64,000 nucleotides of DNA from Mauremys mutica (lineage: Eukaryota > Chordata > Testudines > Geoemydidae). The DNA lies in the NCBI RefSeq assembly GCF_020497125.1, contig NC_059087.1, forward strand, positions 10,883,925 to 10,947,924, read 5' to 3'. The notes beneath the pieces are model-generated. The model did not search any database. It was not told where the DNA came from and was given only the letters and a program-made list of their open reading frames with translations. Below, piece after piece: positions 11,731-23,575 of this stretch. Position numbers and translations under genes: made by a program. Within the stretch, counting starts at the first letter, position 1. The number at the start of each line of letters is the position of its first letter.

Positions 11731-14700
11731 TCTAAGAACAACTCATTTATGAGAAGAGAAGTTTTCTCACTTTTCCATTCCTTAAAGAAAGAAAAGGTTT
11801 TATTTCAGGCACAGATTGTTGTCTCTTACGTCCAGGATAAGGAACGTAGAACTAAACAAAGGAGCTTACATCTTCATCTCTTGAGGAAAATGGTACTTTA
11901 AGGAATTTTCCACAGATGTACTAACCCCTTGTAAACGAAGAGTCTAGCTGGCTGGTTTGCCAAGAGGCATTTCACTGTCAAGCCGGACAGTCTGGTAGAG
12001 GGAATACGTGTCAGCTGCAATCTCTGCACTCTGGCCCTGTGGAGTTTGCTTAAAGTCACAGTGTCAGAGCAGTGAATAATCTAATATTTTAGCATGAGTC
12101 TCTCACACTACATACAGCATTGCCAACTCAAACAATCTGATCAAAAGTGTCACAATTTTTGTTGTTCTTAAAGTCCCTGCTTTTGAAGTCATGTGATTAC
12201 ATGAAAATCTCAGCTTTCATTTAAAGAAAAAAAATGATCTTGTCTGTAGAGTAAAGCTGAAAAATGTAACTATAAAGGTTAAAAAAGCAGAAGGCAAATA
12301 AAAAAAGACCCAACATTTATTTTATTTTCTACATTTCCTTATTTTTAAGATAATCTCATGCTTTTGCAGCCCCTGACTCATGATTTCTGAGGCTCAAAAC
12401 AAATTCCACACCTGAAAACAACCAGTTCTGAGAAAGTTCCCTCGGTTTTTCACTTCAAGAGCAGAAGAGATTTCACTTCATAACACAAAGGATTTATGTC
12501 TTTTAAATGGTGTATTTCCATTTAAGTAATGACCCTAGCAGTGTTATTTTAATGAAAGTGTCAAAATAAACAGCATGAGAGATGCAAATGAGGCACGATT
12601 GTTGGCTTTAGTGTTTAATTGTACATCATTTTTTCCTCTCTGTTTTCTTCTGCTCTTTTTGAGGCTCTTTCAGAGATTTCCGAGCATTATTTTCAGAAAC
12701 CAATTGACAGGGCTTTTCTATTAACATGCACTTTTGTTGCTTGATCATTTCTGGGACTGGTTCTGCCACTCTTAGCAAGCTACTCTGTATTACTCAGTAC
12801 ATTGTGGAGTCATTGAAATTGTGTAGTGTAAGGTGCTACTCAACATGAGTTAAGGTGGAAAAATCAGGTCTTTTATGTTGCTGAAGGATATTCGCTGGAT
12901 TTCTTATATGATTTAGCAAGTGTGACTCTGCATTAAGATGTCACTGTCAAACCAGATAGCACTGGAGAGCAAAGGGATTACTAAATTAGGTTTTCAGTAG
13001 TTCAAAAAATCCTTTGGTTCTTCTGGGATTTTCAGTAAAAATATATTTGAGCTAAAGATGGGTATTTTTTTTTTTTTTAGTCCAGGGTTCTTTAAATTTA
13101 TCTTTGAGGGTCACTGCAGTAAATCAGAACTATTGATTTAGCAGGTAGCAGTTGTTAGAATCACTCATTTAAGAGTCAAAATTCCTGCGTTACTCGAAGC
13201 AATAACTCCACACTTTGAAAATCACTCATCAGGGACTGCCAGTTCATGCTTGTAGACAGGCGTTCAACAAAGATTTCAGTTTCTTTATGGATCTTACGTC
13301 AGCTGAGTTCTCTACCCTGGCAGTCAAATGTGTTGCCTCTCTTGCCCTACTTACTTATTATCTGACTTATCCGGCCCACTGCTCTGTAACAGCCTCTCCA
13401 GCATTGTGCTGGCCTCCAGTGCTGCTGTCTTCAGTTGGACCCTGGCTATGCTTGGCCGGAGCAGGCTGTTAAACCAGGCCACACTTGATGTTTTATCTAT
13501 TGCTTGACCTTTCCAGCGAAGCTGAAGCTGAAGCTGCTATGGACTCCTCGCTCCAATGGTGTCATTCAGAACATGGATCCACCCCCGCCAGCAACAGGGC
13601 TGTCTCTGGGTCACGTTTACACAGCATGTTGCTTTCAACTCCCTGGTCTGCAGAGGGATTTCTTCTGCCCATCAGAACTAAACAGCTACTGATTTGAGCA
13701 GTATTATTTCTCTACACTAGATAGACTCCAGCTAAGGGGGAATATTTCTCAAAGCAGCAGCGGTTTGGTTGATTTAATATACGGTTCCTAATGAATGGTC
13801 AATGAGATGCCTAAAGAATATTTCAAACCCGAGAATCCTAGTTATCGTACATCACTTGCTAATTGAATTCACTTCACCAGAGACTCAAAAATCAGCTTTT
13901 GGTCCATAATGAATATGATGTGCTGAATTGTATGGCAGAGTTTCTCCTGAGTCTTTTCCTTCTCTTCGCCTTCTATATGTTTTTAATTCTTATAGAAACA
14001 AACCAGTTCTCCAGCTCCTAAAATCTTGTTTCTCAGTGGCACATACAGCCTGGTTCCTCCTGGCTGTCAGGGGATAGTCTTAGCACTAAGACTAGACCAC
14101 CACTAAATTATTAACCCCACCACCATCAAGGTGGATCAGCTGCTCTGGCCAGTGAGCTCTGGATATGGCACAGTGTCTTCACCCATTCCCTTCTCCTCCC
14201 ACTCTGCCTAAACATTACCCATCCACTCCAGAGAGAGAATATAATTTGGTGCTTACTCCTGTGCACCCCGACCCAAGGTCTGGGTAGCCTGCATAGTGCT
14301 TCAAAGGGACTTCTTACTGTCTTGTCCAAGTTACAATCAAGCCCTGAATGATTGATGTATTTACCACTCCGAATGAATGCATGGAGTGAACTGGTCCAGA
14401 GGAATTCTCACTCCAACCAAATCAGACTCCTACTCCAACCCCTGAGCACTTCTTTAGAAGCTCCCCCTGCAACAAGCTGCATTTGCAATCACACTGTGCT
14501 GGGTACATTAGAAAAGTTTTATAATTACTTGCTGTTCTGGCTGCTGAGCAGTTCTAAATGCCAGACATTAAGGAATTGCTGTTTCAGTCAGTGAGCAAGC
14601 TCTGAACGTTAAACGTGTTTCACGAGATTTTCTTTTTTTTCCCAGCCATTACACATCTTGGAAGGCTTTTTTTTTAATTCAAGTGGCCGCTTTCCCAGCT

Positions 14701-15267
14701 GTTGATCATCTCTGTCTCTCCTATATGAAAGAGAAGAAGGAAACCGATGATGATGATGCGGTATGAAGGTTTTATCGGCGTCAGTTTGAGATGGGTCTGT
14801 TGCTCACCCGTGGAGGAGCTATAAGTGAATTACGCAGATCAACCCAAGCAAGTGCCAATAAAACCTTTCTACTGTACCGCATGTATTCCAGGATACAGTA
14901 TGCCACACATTTTACAGACAAAAATATTTTAGCAGTGTTTTAGAGTGCTGCTAAAAATGCAGTTTTTTTATATCCTACCACCACTGAAGCCAGGCACCTG
15001 TATGTGACTCCAAGGGATAGGGAAATGATAATCAGAGACTTTCAAAGCTCCTTAATGAGAAGTGGTGTTCAAATCTCAGGGGTGTTTTTGCAAATTTCAG
15101 CTGTAAGTGATGTATCTTAGAAATCTCTACACATTACCTAGAATATCTCTAATACACAGATTATTGGATTTTAAAGCTCATTATCTAGAGGCCATTTAAG
15201 ACTAGAAGTAAGTGCTGTAATTTCCATTGGAAACATGTGACCCATCCCTTTCCAGTTGCACTGGACA
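11731..15267. other. Intron sequence, mostly unique
   Basis: No exon or confident mobile element was found. The stretch 12520-12760 is AT-rich and non-repetitive. 13215-13700 is richer in G+C and carries short overlapping open frames without recognised similarity. 14730-14960 includes 'gatgatgatgatgcgg' and looks unique. Confidence 0.4.
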
Positions 15268-15490
15268 AGATGGCTCAGTGGTTAGCAAGGGACTTGGAAA
15301 AGTTTAGGTTCAGTTCCTTGCTCTACCACAGACTTCCTATGTGATCTTGGGCAAGTCAGTCAGCATTGCTGTGCTTCAGTTTCCCATCCGTGACATTGGG
15401 ATAATAGCACTTCCCATGTGAGCATGAATACATGAAAGATTGTGAGGTGCTCAGATACTACAGAATGGAGACTATTGAAGTACCTTAGAT
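15268..15490 (+). mobile_element. tRNA-derived SINE
   Basis: A pol III A-box-like 'tggctcagtggttagcaagg' is followed about 35 bases later by the B-box-like 'ggttcagttccttgc'. The body 'gatcttgggcaagtcagtca' and 'tcagtttcccatccgtga' then leads to 'gataatagcac' and a 'gtgaggtgctcagatact' tail. This is the full head-body-tail order of the turtle tRNA SINEs. Confidence 0.75.
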
Positions 15491-16856
15491 TCTAGATCAC
15501 CCCTGTCCAAAAGTCCCTGATTACACCATTTGGCTGGCTGGACCTTTTTGTTGTGGTATTTAATACTGCATATTTTACATCTGCTCACAGGCTATTTAAA
15601 GAGGTCTTCAGCCTTCCTGATCAGGGCAGCTCTCCTGTCGTATATTGTGACTCAGTGCAGTTCTGAAGTTGTGCTAGAATTTTTTCTCTATGGAACACAT
15701 CTGAAAACTCTGGGATTGTCAATCATATGTACAAGCTTTGTCAGTTTCTAAGCATCAGACCTAGAAATGGTGAGAATAATACCTTCCCAGGTACCATTAA
15801 TCTAAGGCATAATGGTGTCTTTAACAGCTACATGAACTCAGTAGCTAGGATGATCCAGGTGTCTTTGCGTATAATCATGCCTTCAAATAAATTACAAGTT
15901 CAATCCAATATGTTTTCCTTTTGGGGTGTTCCACAAGTGCATAAACCAGAGTTATCACAGTTGCCTTGTATTTATAAGCAATAAGATTTATTTAGTAGGA
16001 ACTCTTCAAATGGGAATGAGCTGACCTTGAGTTATGAACTGCTCCACCTATACATCCATCACATTATCCCACGAAATTACTATCTCAAAAATGCATGAAA
16101 GAAAGTATACCCACGTCATACAAGTGTCTCCGTTTCTCTCTTTCAAGCGAGGAAGCTTTTATACTAAGTAAAGGCATTTAAAACATTAGCTAATATGAAG
16201 ACTTTTCTGACTAAGCCATCCAAAGGATAATCCACCATTGAAACAATAATTTGGATGGAAAGGGTTTTACTTTTAAAATAATCATACAAGCTACTGTCAC
16301 AAAGTGTAACTTAAAGAATAAAAAATGGCTTAAATAACCTCTTGAATCTTCCTGTTTAACCATATTAGGTCTTTTCTTGTCTCATGTTGACTCCATGTCT
16401 CAGTTAATGACTTTAAATTGAGTCTCATTGTGAACAATTCATATAGTTATAATGATTCACTTTGAGATAGATAACATTGGGTTTGGCTCTGTTCTCACCT
16501 GCACCAGTTTGACTGGAATATCTTCATCTACTTCATTGTTGATACTCCTGGCTATACTAATGTACAAAATAAGAGAATCAGACTCACTGTTGGGATCGAA
16601 TCACATTTGCAAAATTATAAAAATACACGGTTGAGTAAACATCTTTGCTTATATCGTACACCTCATCCTGGATCAAAGTAAAGTGAGGAACTCTACCTCA
16701 CTATTCTTAACCTTGGTGGGAAGCACATTTTGAATAATTCTTGTTTGCAAAAGGTTTGTTGTATAAATACCTACATTTTCCAGTAGTTAATATGATTCAT
16801 TTGTCCTCCTAAATCACTATAATATCTCTTCCCTTTCCCTTTTTTCATCTTTCCAG

Positions 16857-17040
16857 AAGTAACAGTTTATTCAGTGAAGTCGTGCAGATGAACTTTGAAA
16901 TAGCCAGTTTCAGCAGTCTTTCTGGAACGCAGCCAATCACATGGCAGGTGGAATACCCTCGGAAGGGGACAACGGACATAGCCCTCTCTGAAATCTTCAT
17001 CTGCCAGAAGGACCTGGTAGGAATAGTTCCACTAGCAATG
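16857..17040 (+). CDS. TMEM132C: TMEM132-family internal coding exon (probable TMEM132C), 184 bases
   Basis: This is an internal exon coding 61 full codons plus the last base of a split codon (upstream intron phase 2). The acceptor is a pyrimidine-rich tract ending CTTTCCAG at 16856. The donor is ATG|GTAAGA at 17040/17041, leaving phase 0. The peptide contains the strings SLSGTQPITWQVEYP and QKDLVGIVPLAM, which I recognise from the TMEM132 ectodomain. From memory human TMEM132D, B and E differ clearly here, while TMEM132C is close, so family membership is near certain and the paralog is likely. TMEM132 proteins are single-pass type I membrane proteins with cohesin-like and Ig-like extracellular domains, mostly neural, and thought to act in adhesion and actin (WAVE) coupling. 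No transmembrane segment or N-glycosylation sequon lies in this exon. A second AG at 16873-16874 could serve as an acceptor but would change the frame. Confidence 0.93.
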
Positions 17041-17536
17041 GTAAGAGATTCTCTGGAAAGCATGGTGCTCTGTCCCATCTTTAAATGACTGTCATTCTGT
17101 GAAGGTACAAAGCGGCCTTTGAGACTGATCGGCAAAGAGGTGGTCTCTGCCCACTAGATAATCAGGGAAGAATTCTTTTCTGAGATCAGCATGGCACTAC
17201 TCCGCCTTGGTATAATAATACTCTCCCTATGTGTTGGAATCTCTGTTGATGTCAATTGGATATCCTTTTTTTAATAGGAGCAATAAGCACTTGCCAGAAT
17301 CACACACGCGTTTCATTGTGCGTGCAAATCATGCAATTTAGACTAACTGCCCACACACACACAAAAGATGCTGCCCCTTTAAAAAAAAAATCTGGTCCTT
17401 ACCCTTTAAACCTTGAGTTCCCCTGTTTTAAACTGTTCTTTCACAGTTCCCTCTAGACTACCAGTTGGTAACAGAGGGCAAAATATACTTGCTGGTCGCT
17501 TTTTAATTTTTCCATTAAGTGCTATAGGGTTTGATC

Positions 17537-17770
17537 ATAAGAACGGCCATACTGGGTCAGACCAAAGGTCCATCTAGCCCAGTATCCTGTCTTCCGACAG
17601 TGGCCAATGCCAGGTGCCCCAGAGGGAATGAGCAGAACAGGTAATCATCAAGTGATCCATTCCTTGTCGCTCATTCCCAGCTTCCGGCAAACAGAGGCTA
17701 GGGACACTGACAACTCTTGGGGGCACATACCACCTGCAACTCCTGTTCAGAAATGGGAGTTGAAAGTGCT
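17537..17770 (-). mobile_element. CR1-type LINE 3' UTR fragment, antisense
   Basis: The + strand reads 'cataagaacggccatactgg', 'gggtcagaccaaaggtccat' and 'ccaatgccaggtgcccc'. This is the same 3' UTR seen at 44411, where it is attached to CR1 coding sequence on the minus strand. Here only the 3' UTR is kept. Confidence 0.85.
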
Positions 17771-17830
17771 CAGTATTTAGCAGGATGAAGCCTAGACTAA
17801 TTAGCTGGCTGTTCCCTAGCACCATAAAGC

Positions 17831-18092
17831 CAGGGGCGGCTCTAGGTATTGTGCCGCCCCAAGCACAGCAAGGAGGCTGCCTTCAGTGGCTTGCCTGCGG
17901 GAGGTCCCCGGTCCCGCGGATTCGGCGGCACGCCTGCGGGAGGTCCGCCGAAGCCGCGGGACCAGCAGACCCTCCGCAGGCACGCCGCCGAAGGCAACCT
18001 GCCTGCCGCCCTCATGGCGACCAGCAGAGCGCCTCCCGTGGCTTGCCGCCCCAAGCACGCGCTTGGCATGCTGGTGCCTGGAGCCACCCCTG
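17831..18092. mobile_element. Non-autonomous hAT element, 262 bases, perfect 8-bp target duplication
   Basis: The termini are CAGGGGCGGCTCTAGG and CCTGGAGCCACCCCTG (inverted, two mismatches). Both flanks are CATAAAGC (17823-17830 and 18093-18100), an exact 8-bp duplication. The interior is strongly GC-rich, with inverted segments around 'gcctgcgggaggtcc' and 'gccgaagccgcgggacc'. The long open frames on both strands here come from composition and are not genes. Related copies lie at 31060 and 57865. Confidence 0.92.
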
Positions 18093-18100
18093 CATAAAGC

Positions 18101-19695
18101 ACTCTGGTTTTAGGGAGAGAACAGAAAGTATCTGTAAAAGAAAGAAAAGTCCCTTGGTCTGTTTGGAAAATCCTTGGAAAAGAGTCTATTCTGAACAAAT
18201 TCTGCTTGAATAGCCTACCTTTTGTGGGGGATTTTTTCCTCATGTTAATTGGAAAAAAAAAAAAAGTCCTGCTCCCATTGAAGTCAATGTGTGTGTGTAA
18301 ACTCCTCGAGCTGGAGCAGTCCCAATGATATTTAGGCGAAAACAGGATGTTTGCCAAAATTAAAGGACCAGTGCAGACTTTAATACTGAAAGATACTTTC
18401 CGTTGATGGTTTTTATTAGTGAAATTCTGGCCCTCTTTTATTTATTATATTGTTACATGTTTTTTCCTTTTATCTGGTAATATTGTCATGTGCTAGATAA
18501 CTGGGGAAGAATTATTTTTTGCGATTAGTACGGCAGTCCTCAACTTCTCCGCTATGTCAGTGGAACTCCTGCCGATATCCTTGGGAGATTTACTCCCATA
18601 GATCCTGCTCCAAAGTTCATTGAAGTCAGTAGAGAGTTGTGTGCTTCAGAACTGGGCTGAGAGAGAAATGTTGCCTTCGATTACCTGTAGAGCTAAATAT
18701 GGCAATAAATATTACGTCCTCAGTCCTGTAAAGACTTAAGCACATACTTAAGACAGCTTCTTCAGGTCAGATTCTGGCCTTAGGGAGATTCATTCAATGC
18801 TTCCAATGAAGCTACATATGTCTATCTTCTGGCAGAATTTACCACCCCTTCCCCTTCTATTTTTTAAAGAATCCATTGGCTCTGGCTCTGTATTTCATGC
18901 CTGATCTATTTTTATACATAGTCACTAAGGCAAGATACAGATGGACGTGCACATGTCTCTGAGAGATTAAAATGCATCCTTTTATGTTGGTTTCTCTAGC
19001 GGCCTGAGTCCCAATTTAGTGAAACCTGGGGTGCAAAGGGAATACGGGATGAAACCCTGGATGTACCAATGGCAGTACCGGCGAGCATTATGATTTTTGC
19101 AAGGGATTTAAAAGACAAAATTATACCTTAAAACCCTTCACTTTGCAAAGGTTCCTTGTGTGTGTCCGTTTCTCTGGTGTACCTTGTGATAACACTTGGC
19201 AGCAGCCATAACACATTGTGCTAATAGAATCTAACTGGATGAGATGCCAATACAAAATTGGCTTTGCTGGTGGGTTATTAGTAGATAAAGGGAATTTTCA
19301 CAGTTTTCTGTTAGCTAACACTGCAGCTCCAGCCAGGATACTTTCTTCATTTAAACGTTAATCTCCAGCAGAGCTGATTACCTGGCAATTCTCTTGTTCA
19401 GAAGTAGAGACACAAAAAGAGAGAGTGTGATGCTGTGTCTGCTGAGAAGTTGTACTTCACTGTCCCTCTCAGCAACAAACTGTAAAGCATGTGCCCATCT
19501 CCCGCATAAAACCTAGGTCCTGGTGTTTTATGGCAAGTATTTTTCTTCAATAATTTGGAGGAAAAAATACTACAAGTAAATAGACCAGATCGATTTCAAC
19601 ATGAATTGTGTCCAGATAGCAAAACTGCTTCTTTCAGAATTATGTCATTGGAGAAGGGAACTGTAAGAAGGAATCTTTGCAGTTACAAACACAGG
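18101..19695. other. Intron sequence without recognised gene
   Basis: Mostly unique AT-rich DNA. A short hairpin-family remnant ('gtaaagacttaagcacatac', 18725-18782) and a 'cccattgaagtcaatgtg' remnant near 18275 are the only repeat traces I can point to. Confidence 0.4.
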
Positions 19696-19940
19696 CAGTG
19701 TGGGCCAGTGGTTAGGGCACCAGTCTGGGACTGAGGACATTTGGGTTCTTGTCCTGACTCTGTGACTGGCCTGCTGTGTGAGCTAGGAAAATCTGTACCT
19801 CTGTTTCCCCTCCCACCCTTTTTCTGTCTCGTCTATTTAGATTATAAGGGCTGGGACTATATCTTACTATGTGTTTCTACAGTGCCTAGCACAATCTCAT
19901 TTGAGGCCTCTAGGCACAACCATAATAAAGGTAATACAAA
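19696..19940 (+). mobile_element. Cry-type tRNA-derived SINE, near full length
   Basis: The head 'gggccagtggttagggcacc' (A box) and 'tttgggttcttgtcctgac' (B-box region) lead into the body 'tgtgtgagctaggaaaatc'. The tail is 'ttagattataagggctggga', 'cagtgcctagcacaatctca' and 'cctctaggcacaaccataat'. The tail is the feature shared by all Cry-like fragments in the window. Confidence 0.85.
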
Positions 19941-19944
19941 CAGT

Positions 19945-21940
19945 TACAGTTATTTTTAAAGGTGATTACCAGGTAGAGTAAAATAATATAAAATATATAC
20001 ATGGATTAACAAGAGATGTTAAAAAACGTATATCTATCTGTAGATGTATATCTAGAGAGAAACTTAATGTGAGGACAGTCCCATCCATTAGCTGGGTAAA
20101 ATTTGTGTTCCAGCTCTCTAGAGCAGCAAGTGGATTATGTTGGCATAAGATAACAGACAACAACATAAAGAACACCAGATGCAAGGAAGGCGGAAGGAAA
20201 AATAAATATCAGGAAGCTGGAAACAAGAAATCTTTTGTTGGGATAAATATAACCCCAGGATCACAGAAGTGGAGTGTCTCTCACGTGAGCTGTTCAAATG
20301 CTAGACTAAAACTTACAAAGCTGAAAAGATTACACATTCATATTACCCTCTTTCTAATGATCTTAAAAATAGGAGAGACATGGGGAAAAGAAGAATTGAG
20401 TTTCTTAGGGATTAGAGCAGTTCAGCTCTGGTATAATGGAACAGAAGAGATTAAGGAATTGACATTGTCAGAAAGAACTGAACCTACAATATCAACATAG
20501 CCATGTAGGTCAGGGTTCAGTGCAGCAGGTGGCCACCACCATAATCCACCGTGTGGTTATTCCATTTAGGATGAGGCACAGGGTGTGGGAGGGTAATAGG
20601 CATTCCTGGCAAACTGCAGACAGGCCAGAAGCTCTGGCAACCTCGCTCCCCAAATTAAAAAATAGAAATAAATTATTTTTTTCCACAGAAAGTACTTATC
20701 ACCTTCCAACCAGCTGTATTTTTTTCATGGTTTTACCCTCAGTCATCAAGAATGTTTACTAAATGATTACCACTGGGGGCATTGTATCAAAAGGCATCCC
20801 CAATCAGCCTTTGCACCACCAAAAGCTTAAATCTGCTACTTGGAAAATAACTTGTCATTGTGCTTCAGTATCAGTGCACTCTAAGACATTCATTTTTCAT
20901 TCTGGGACATGTGATGTTGACGAGGATGTATGTGCCTCTCACTTCAAGTGTAAGATAAGAAACAGTGGGGATAGGTTTCCATCATGGTGCAGGAAGGGTA
21001 TTGAAAGCCTTATAAAATTCATTAGACAATAGGGTGTGTGAGAAAGAGAGAGAAGAGAAAAAGATTTCCCCTGTCACAATAAAAAATGTGCACCACAATT
21101 TACAGAAAAGAGCGATCTTGCAAAGATTTAACTCTCTACTATAGAACTGATGTCTGAGAAGTGTTCTGTTTAAGCAGTTCTGCTTTGATATTGCTTATTC
21201 CTGGATCAATTAGAAAAGTGCCTTCATAGGAGCTTGATTAATTGTCTGCTTAGCTGCTTTTGAAAACCTCTTCAATTAATCACAACTTACCTTAGAGCTT
21301 GCCAATTAAGGTGTACTGAGTTGCACAGCTTACTTTCCACAGCCTCCTCAAATTTCTATCCTATCATGAGCAAATGCAGCCGGCTGTATTGATTTTTGCC
21401 ACCTAATGAGATAAAAAACAAAACTCCAACTCGTTCACTTTTGTGGTGCACGCACGCACATACACACACACACAAACACACAATCCCATTTCATTATGAA
21501 GCCTCAACATTTATGTGCAGTTCAACACCAAGCCAAGAGATAGAAGCTTGTACAAGAGACTATTCATGGGACAGCTCCAGTTGATTAAACAGTTGTATTT
21601 AAGAAGCATTTCTCCTACTAAGAAGTCACTGTGGGACAGGTCCATCAGCAGAACCATGCACGTGTTGACTGCTCAGTTGATACCCAAACCAATAAAGCAA
21701 CATCAGCATTATAGTAGACCTCTTTCCTGTAGGATAGTTTACCAGTTCTTGTAGAAAATTCACCTTGAAGTCACAGAAAGGCCAGTGCAAGACTTCCTGA
21801 ACCCCATGCAAGTGGCACAGAAGAGTTGCAGCTAAGAAAGCAGCCCATAAAATAGAATAGTGGCAATGGAGCACCCTGACTTTGAATCACGGAGATGAAA
21901 TCCTTCTCTATACTTCACCTGCATAAAATCCAGCTAGTCA
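19945..21940. other. Intron sequence, mostly unique, with an ATTA-rich segment
   Basis: No exon was recognised. The open frame at 20069-20500 has no family resemblance. The segment 21180-21315 contains four homeodomain-type ATTA cores and looks non-repetitive. A CA microsatellite lies at 21449-21480. Confidence 0.4.
21449..21480 (+). repeat. (CA)n microsatellite, imperfect
   Basis: An alternating CA tract with a few CG and TA interruptions. Confidence 0.85.
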
Positions 21941-21944
21941 AAGT

Positions 21945-22150
21945 GGTGAAGGCACCAGCTGGATGTCAAAAGCACTGGGTTCTATGCTGGCTCTGCTCCA
22001 GGCTCCTTGTGTCACCTTGGGCAGTTGTGTAACTTCTTTGTCCTTTACATATTTCCATCTGTAAAATGGGGATGACACCAAACACACAGTGGGTCCATGT
22101 GTGTTTGTAACCTGGGATGGCATGTGCTATACACATGCAGAGATTTATTA
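21945..22150 (+). mobile_element. tRNA-derived SINE, diverged
   Basis: 'ggtgaaggcaccagctggat', 'gcactgggttctatgctggc' and 'gtgtcaccttgggcagttgt' are followed by 'catctgtaaaatggggatga'. This is the head and body order seen in the other SINEs, with a decayed 3' part. Confidence 0.65.
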
Positions 22151-22454
22151 TATTTTTCTATTTTGATTTATTTTTGCTGCTTCGGGTAGGATTTGAGTGA
22201 CACTGATGCCCGGTGTATCCTTCCCTTTGTTTAATAGCATCCTGTAAGCCACTGGTTAACTCCAGCTCAGGGGAATATGCTTTTGTGTCACATAGATGGT
22301 ATGTGTGCATGACAAATCAGCCTCTGGGTAGCAGTAATGCATAAATGAGGTTCTTTTTTGCTTAGCATTACTCAGTATAGCTCCATACCTACTGTAAGTG
22401 TGTTCCATGATCCTACATTGTTTCATTGAGAAAGACCTGCGTTTGCCTTTGTAA

Positions 22455-22626
22455 TTGAGTATATGGTATGTTGTGGAATCCCCATCGTTGGAGGTTTTTA
22501 AGAACAGCTTGGACAAACACCCTTCAGGGATGATCTGGGGTTACTTAGTTCCGCCTCAGCACAGGGGGCTGGACTAGATGAGCTCTCTAGCTCTCTTCCA
22601 GCCCTACATTGCTATGATTCTGTATT
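22455..22626 (+). mobile_element. CR1 LINE 3' end, sense
   Basis: The short reading VESPSLEVFKNSLDKHPSG matches the C-terminal end of the CR1 polymerase. It is followed by the 3' UTR 'gggctggactagatgagctc' and the terminal 'gctatgattctgta'. It is the clearest LINE fragment lying in the same orientation as the host gene. Confidence 0.85.
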
Positions 22627-22849
22627 GAAGGTTCTCTCATGAGAGTGAGTGGCCATACATTCAGAATGCAGAGCTGTGAACCATAGCCCAATCTAAAAAC
22701 ATGCTTTGCAATTTTCATGCATGTTTAACTTTTTTCATCAGAAAGCAAAGGTCATCAGGAATCTGTAGCCCACAAATTAAATGAATTTATCCCCAGGTTG
22801 GTCTCTAGTGGATAATAGTCTCATCACAAAGGAGCCACACAAACTTATA

Positions 22850-22947
22850 GGGTGACCAGATAGCAAGTGAGGGGTAATAGGTGCCTATATAAGAAAAAGC
22901 CTCAAATATCGGGACTGTCTCTATAAAATAGGGACATCTGGTCACCC
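22850..22947 (+). mobile_element. Short MITE with TA target duplication, 98 bases
   Basis: The termini GGGTGACCAGAT and ATCTGGTCACCC are perfect inverted copies of at least 12 bases, flanked by TA at 22848-22849 and 22948-22949. The interior has 'taataggtgcctatataag' and 'atcgggactgtctctataa'. The family appears again, reversed, at 23576. Confidence 0.85.
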
Positions 22948-23398
22948 TACAAACCTATGACTTCACACTGTGAGGTCCTCCCTCCTTTCATCGATCTCCA
23001 AGCCAAGGTAACAGATGCAGAAGGACGTCTCCTTCCTGTTAGCCACAAAGAAATGAATGAAGAAGATATGAGGAGCCACACAGTTCAGGAGTTCTTCAGG
23101 ATATCTGAAGATATCTAAACAAATTCGTTTTCTAATTTGCTGCATACAAATGAACCAACAAATATGTGCCATGCTGAACTTTTCTTCAACTGAACAAATA
23201 TTTTCCCAGTTGAGTGGAATGATGAATGAGGCAAAACATACATTTCGATTTGAAGGAAATATAGTTGATGTAAAAAATTATCTTGGCTATTTTGTAACAG
23301 GATATGTATTTTTTAAAGTAAAATTATGTTGTAACTGGAACTGGGTAAATTAAATATGAAGGGCCAAATTCTGTAACCTACCCATCCCACCTTTGTAC

Positions 23399-23475
23399 TG
23401 ACAGTGTGGGTTGAACTTGGGACCTCCAGTAGTAAAAACTCCTGAGCTTTTTACCAGTTAAACTACAAAGGTAAG
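23399..23475 (-). pseudogene. tRNA-like segment (SINE head or tRNA pseudogene)
   Basis: On the minus strand 'tagtttaactggtaaaaagc' resembles a tRNA D-arm/A box, and 'ggtcccaagttcaaccc' resembles a T-arm/B box about 30 bases on. The acceptor arms do not pair convincingly, so a functional tRNA is unlikely. Confidence 0.4.
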
Positions 23476-23575
23476 TCTTTTAGGAGAGAGCAGTAACAGG
23501 TTTAAGAGTCTATCATATGATCCTGTCAACAGAGAGGGACTAAATTGAGGTTAAGACCCACATCACTTGCAGATA

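Larger units (their letters stand above)
1..16856 (+). other. 3' part of the upstream TMEM132 intron
   Basis: This stretch lies before the phase-2 acceptor at 16856. I searched it for the preceding TMEM132 exon, which should carry the membrane-distal ectodomain, and did not find it, so the intron starts outside the window. It contains the mariner-type element, CR1, hAT, SINE and hairpin repeats annotated separately. Confidence 0.75.

Noticed and set aside
13215..13697. Possible exon or processed pseudogene with frames of 85, 70 and 62 codons
   Set aside because: The peptides do not resemble TMEM132 or another family I know, and no consistent splice sites flank them.
16876..17040. Alternative exon start after the AG at 16873-16874
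   Set aside because: It has a weaker pyrimidine tract and would change the phase; the acceptor at 16856 follows a strong tract.
17785..18357. Overlapping GC-rich open frames of 142 and 171 codons on both strands
   Set aside because: They lie on a hAT element with exact target duplications; the frames follow its GC-rich inverted composition and match no protein family.
20069..20500. Plus-strand open frame of 143 codons
   Set aside because: No similarity recognised, no splice signals or promoter; probably a chance frame.
23395..23480. Functional tRNA gene
   Set aside because: Acceptor-stem pairing and a clean anticodon loop are missing; only A- and B-box-like pieces remain.
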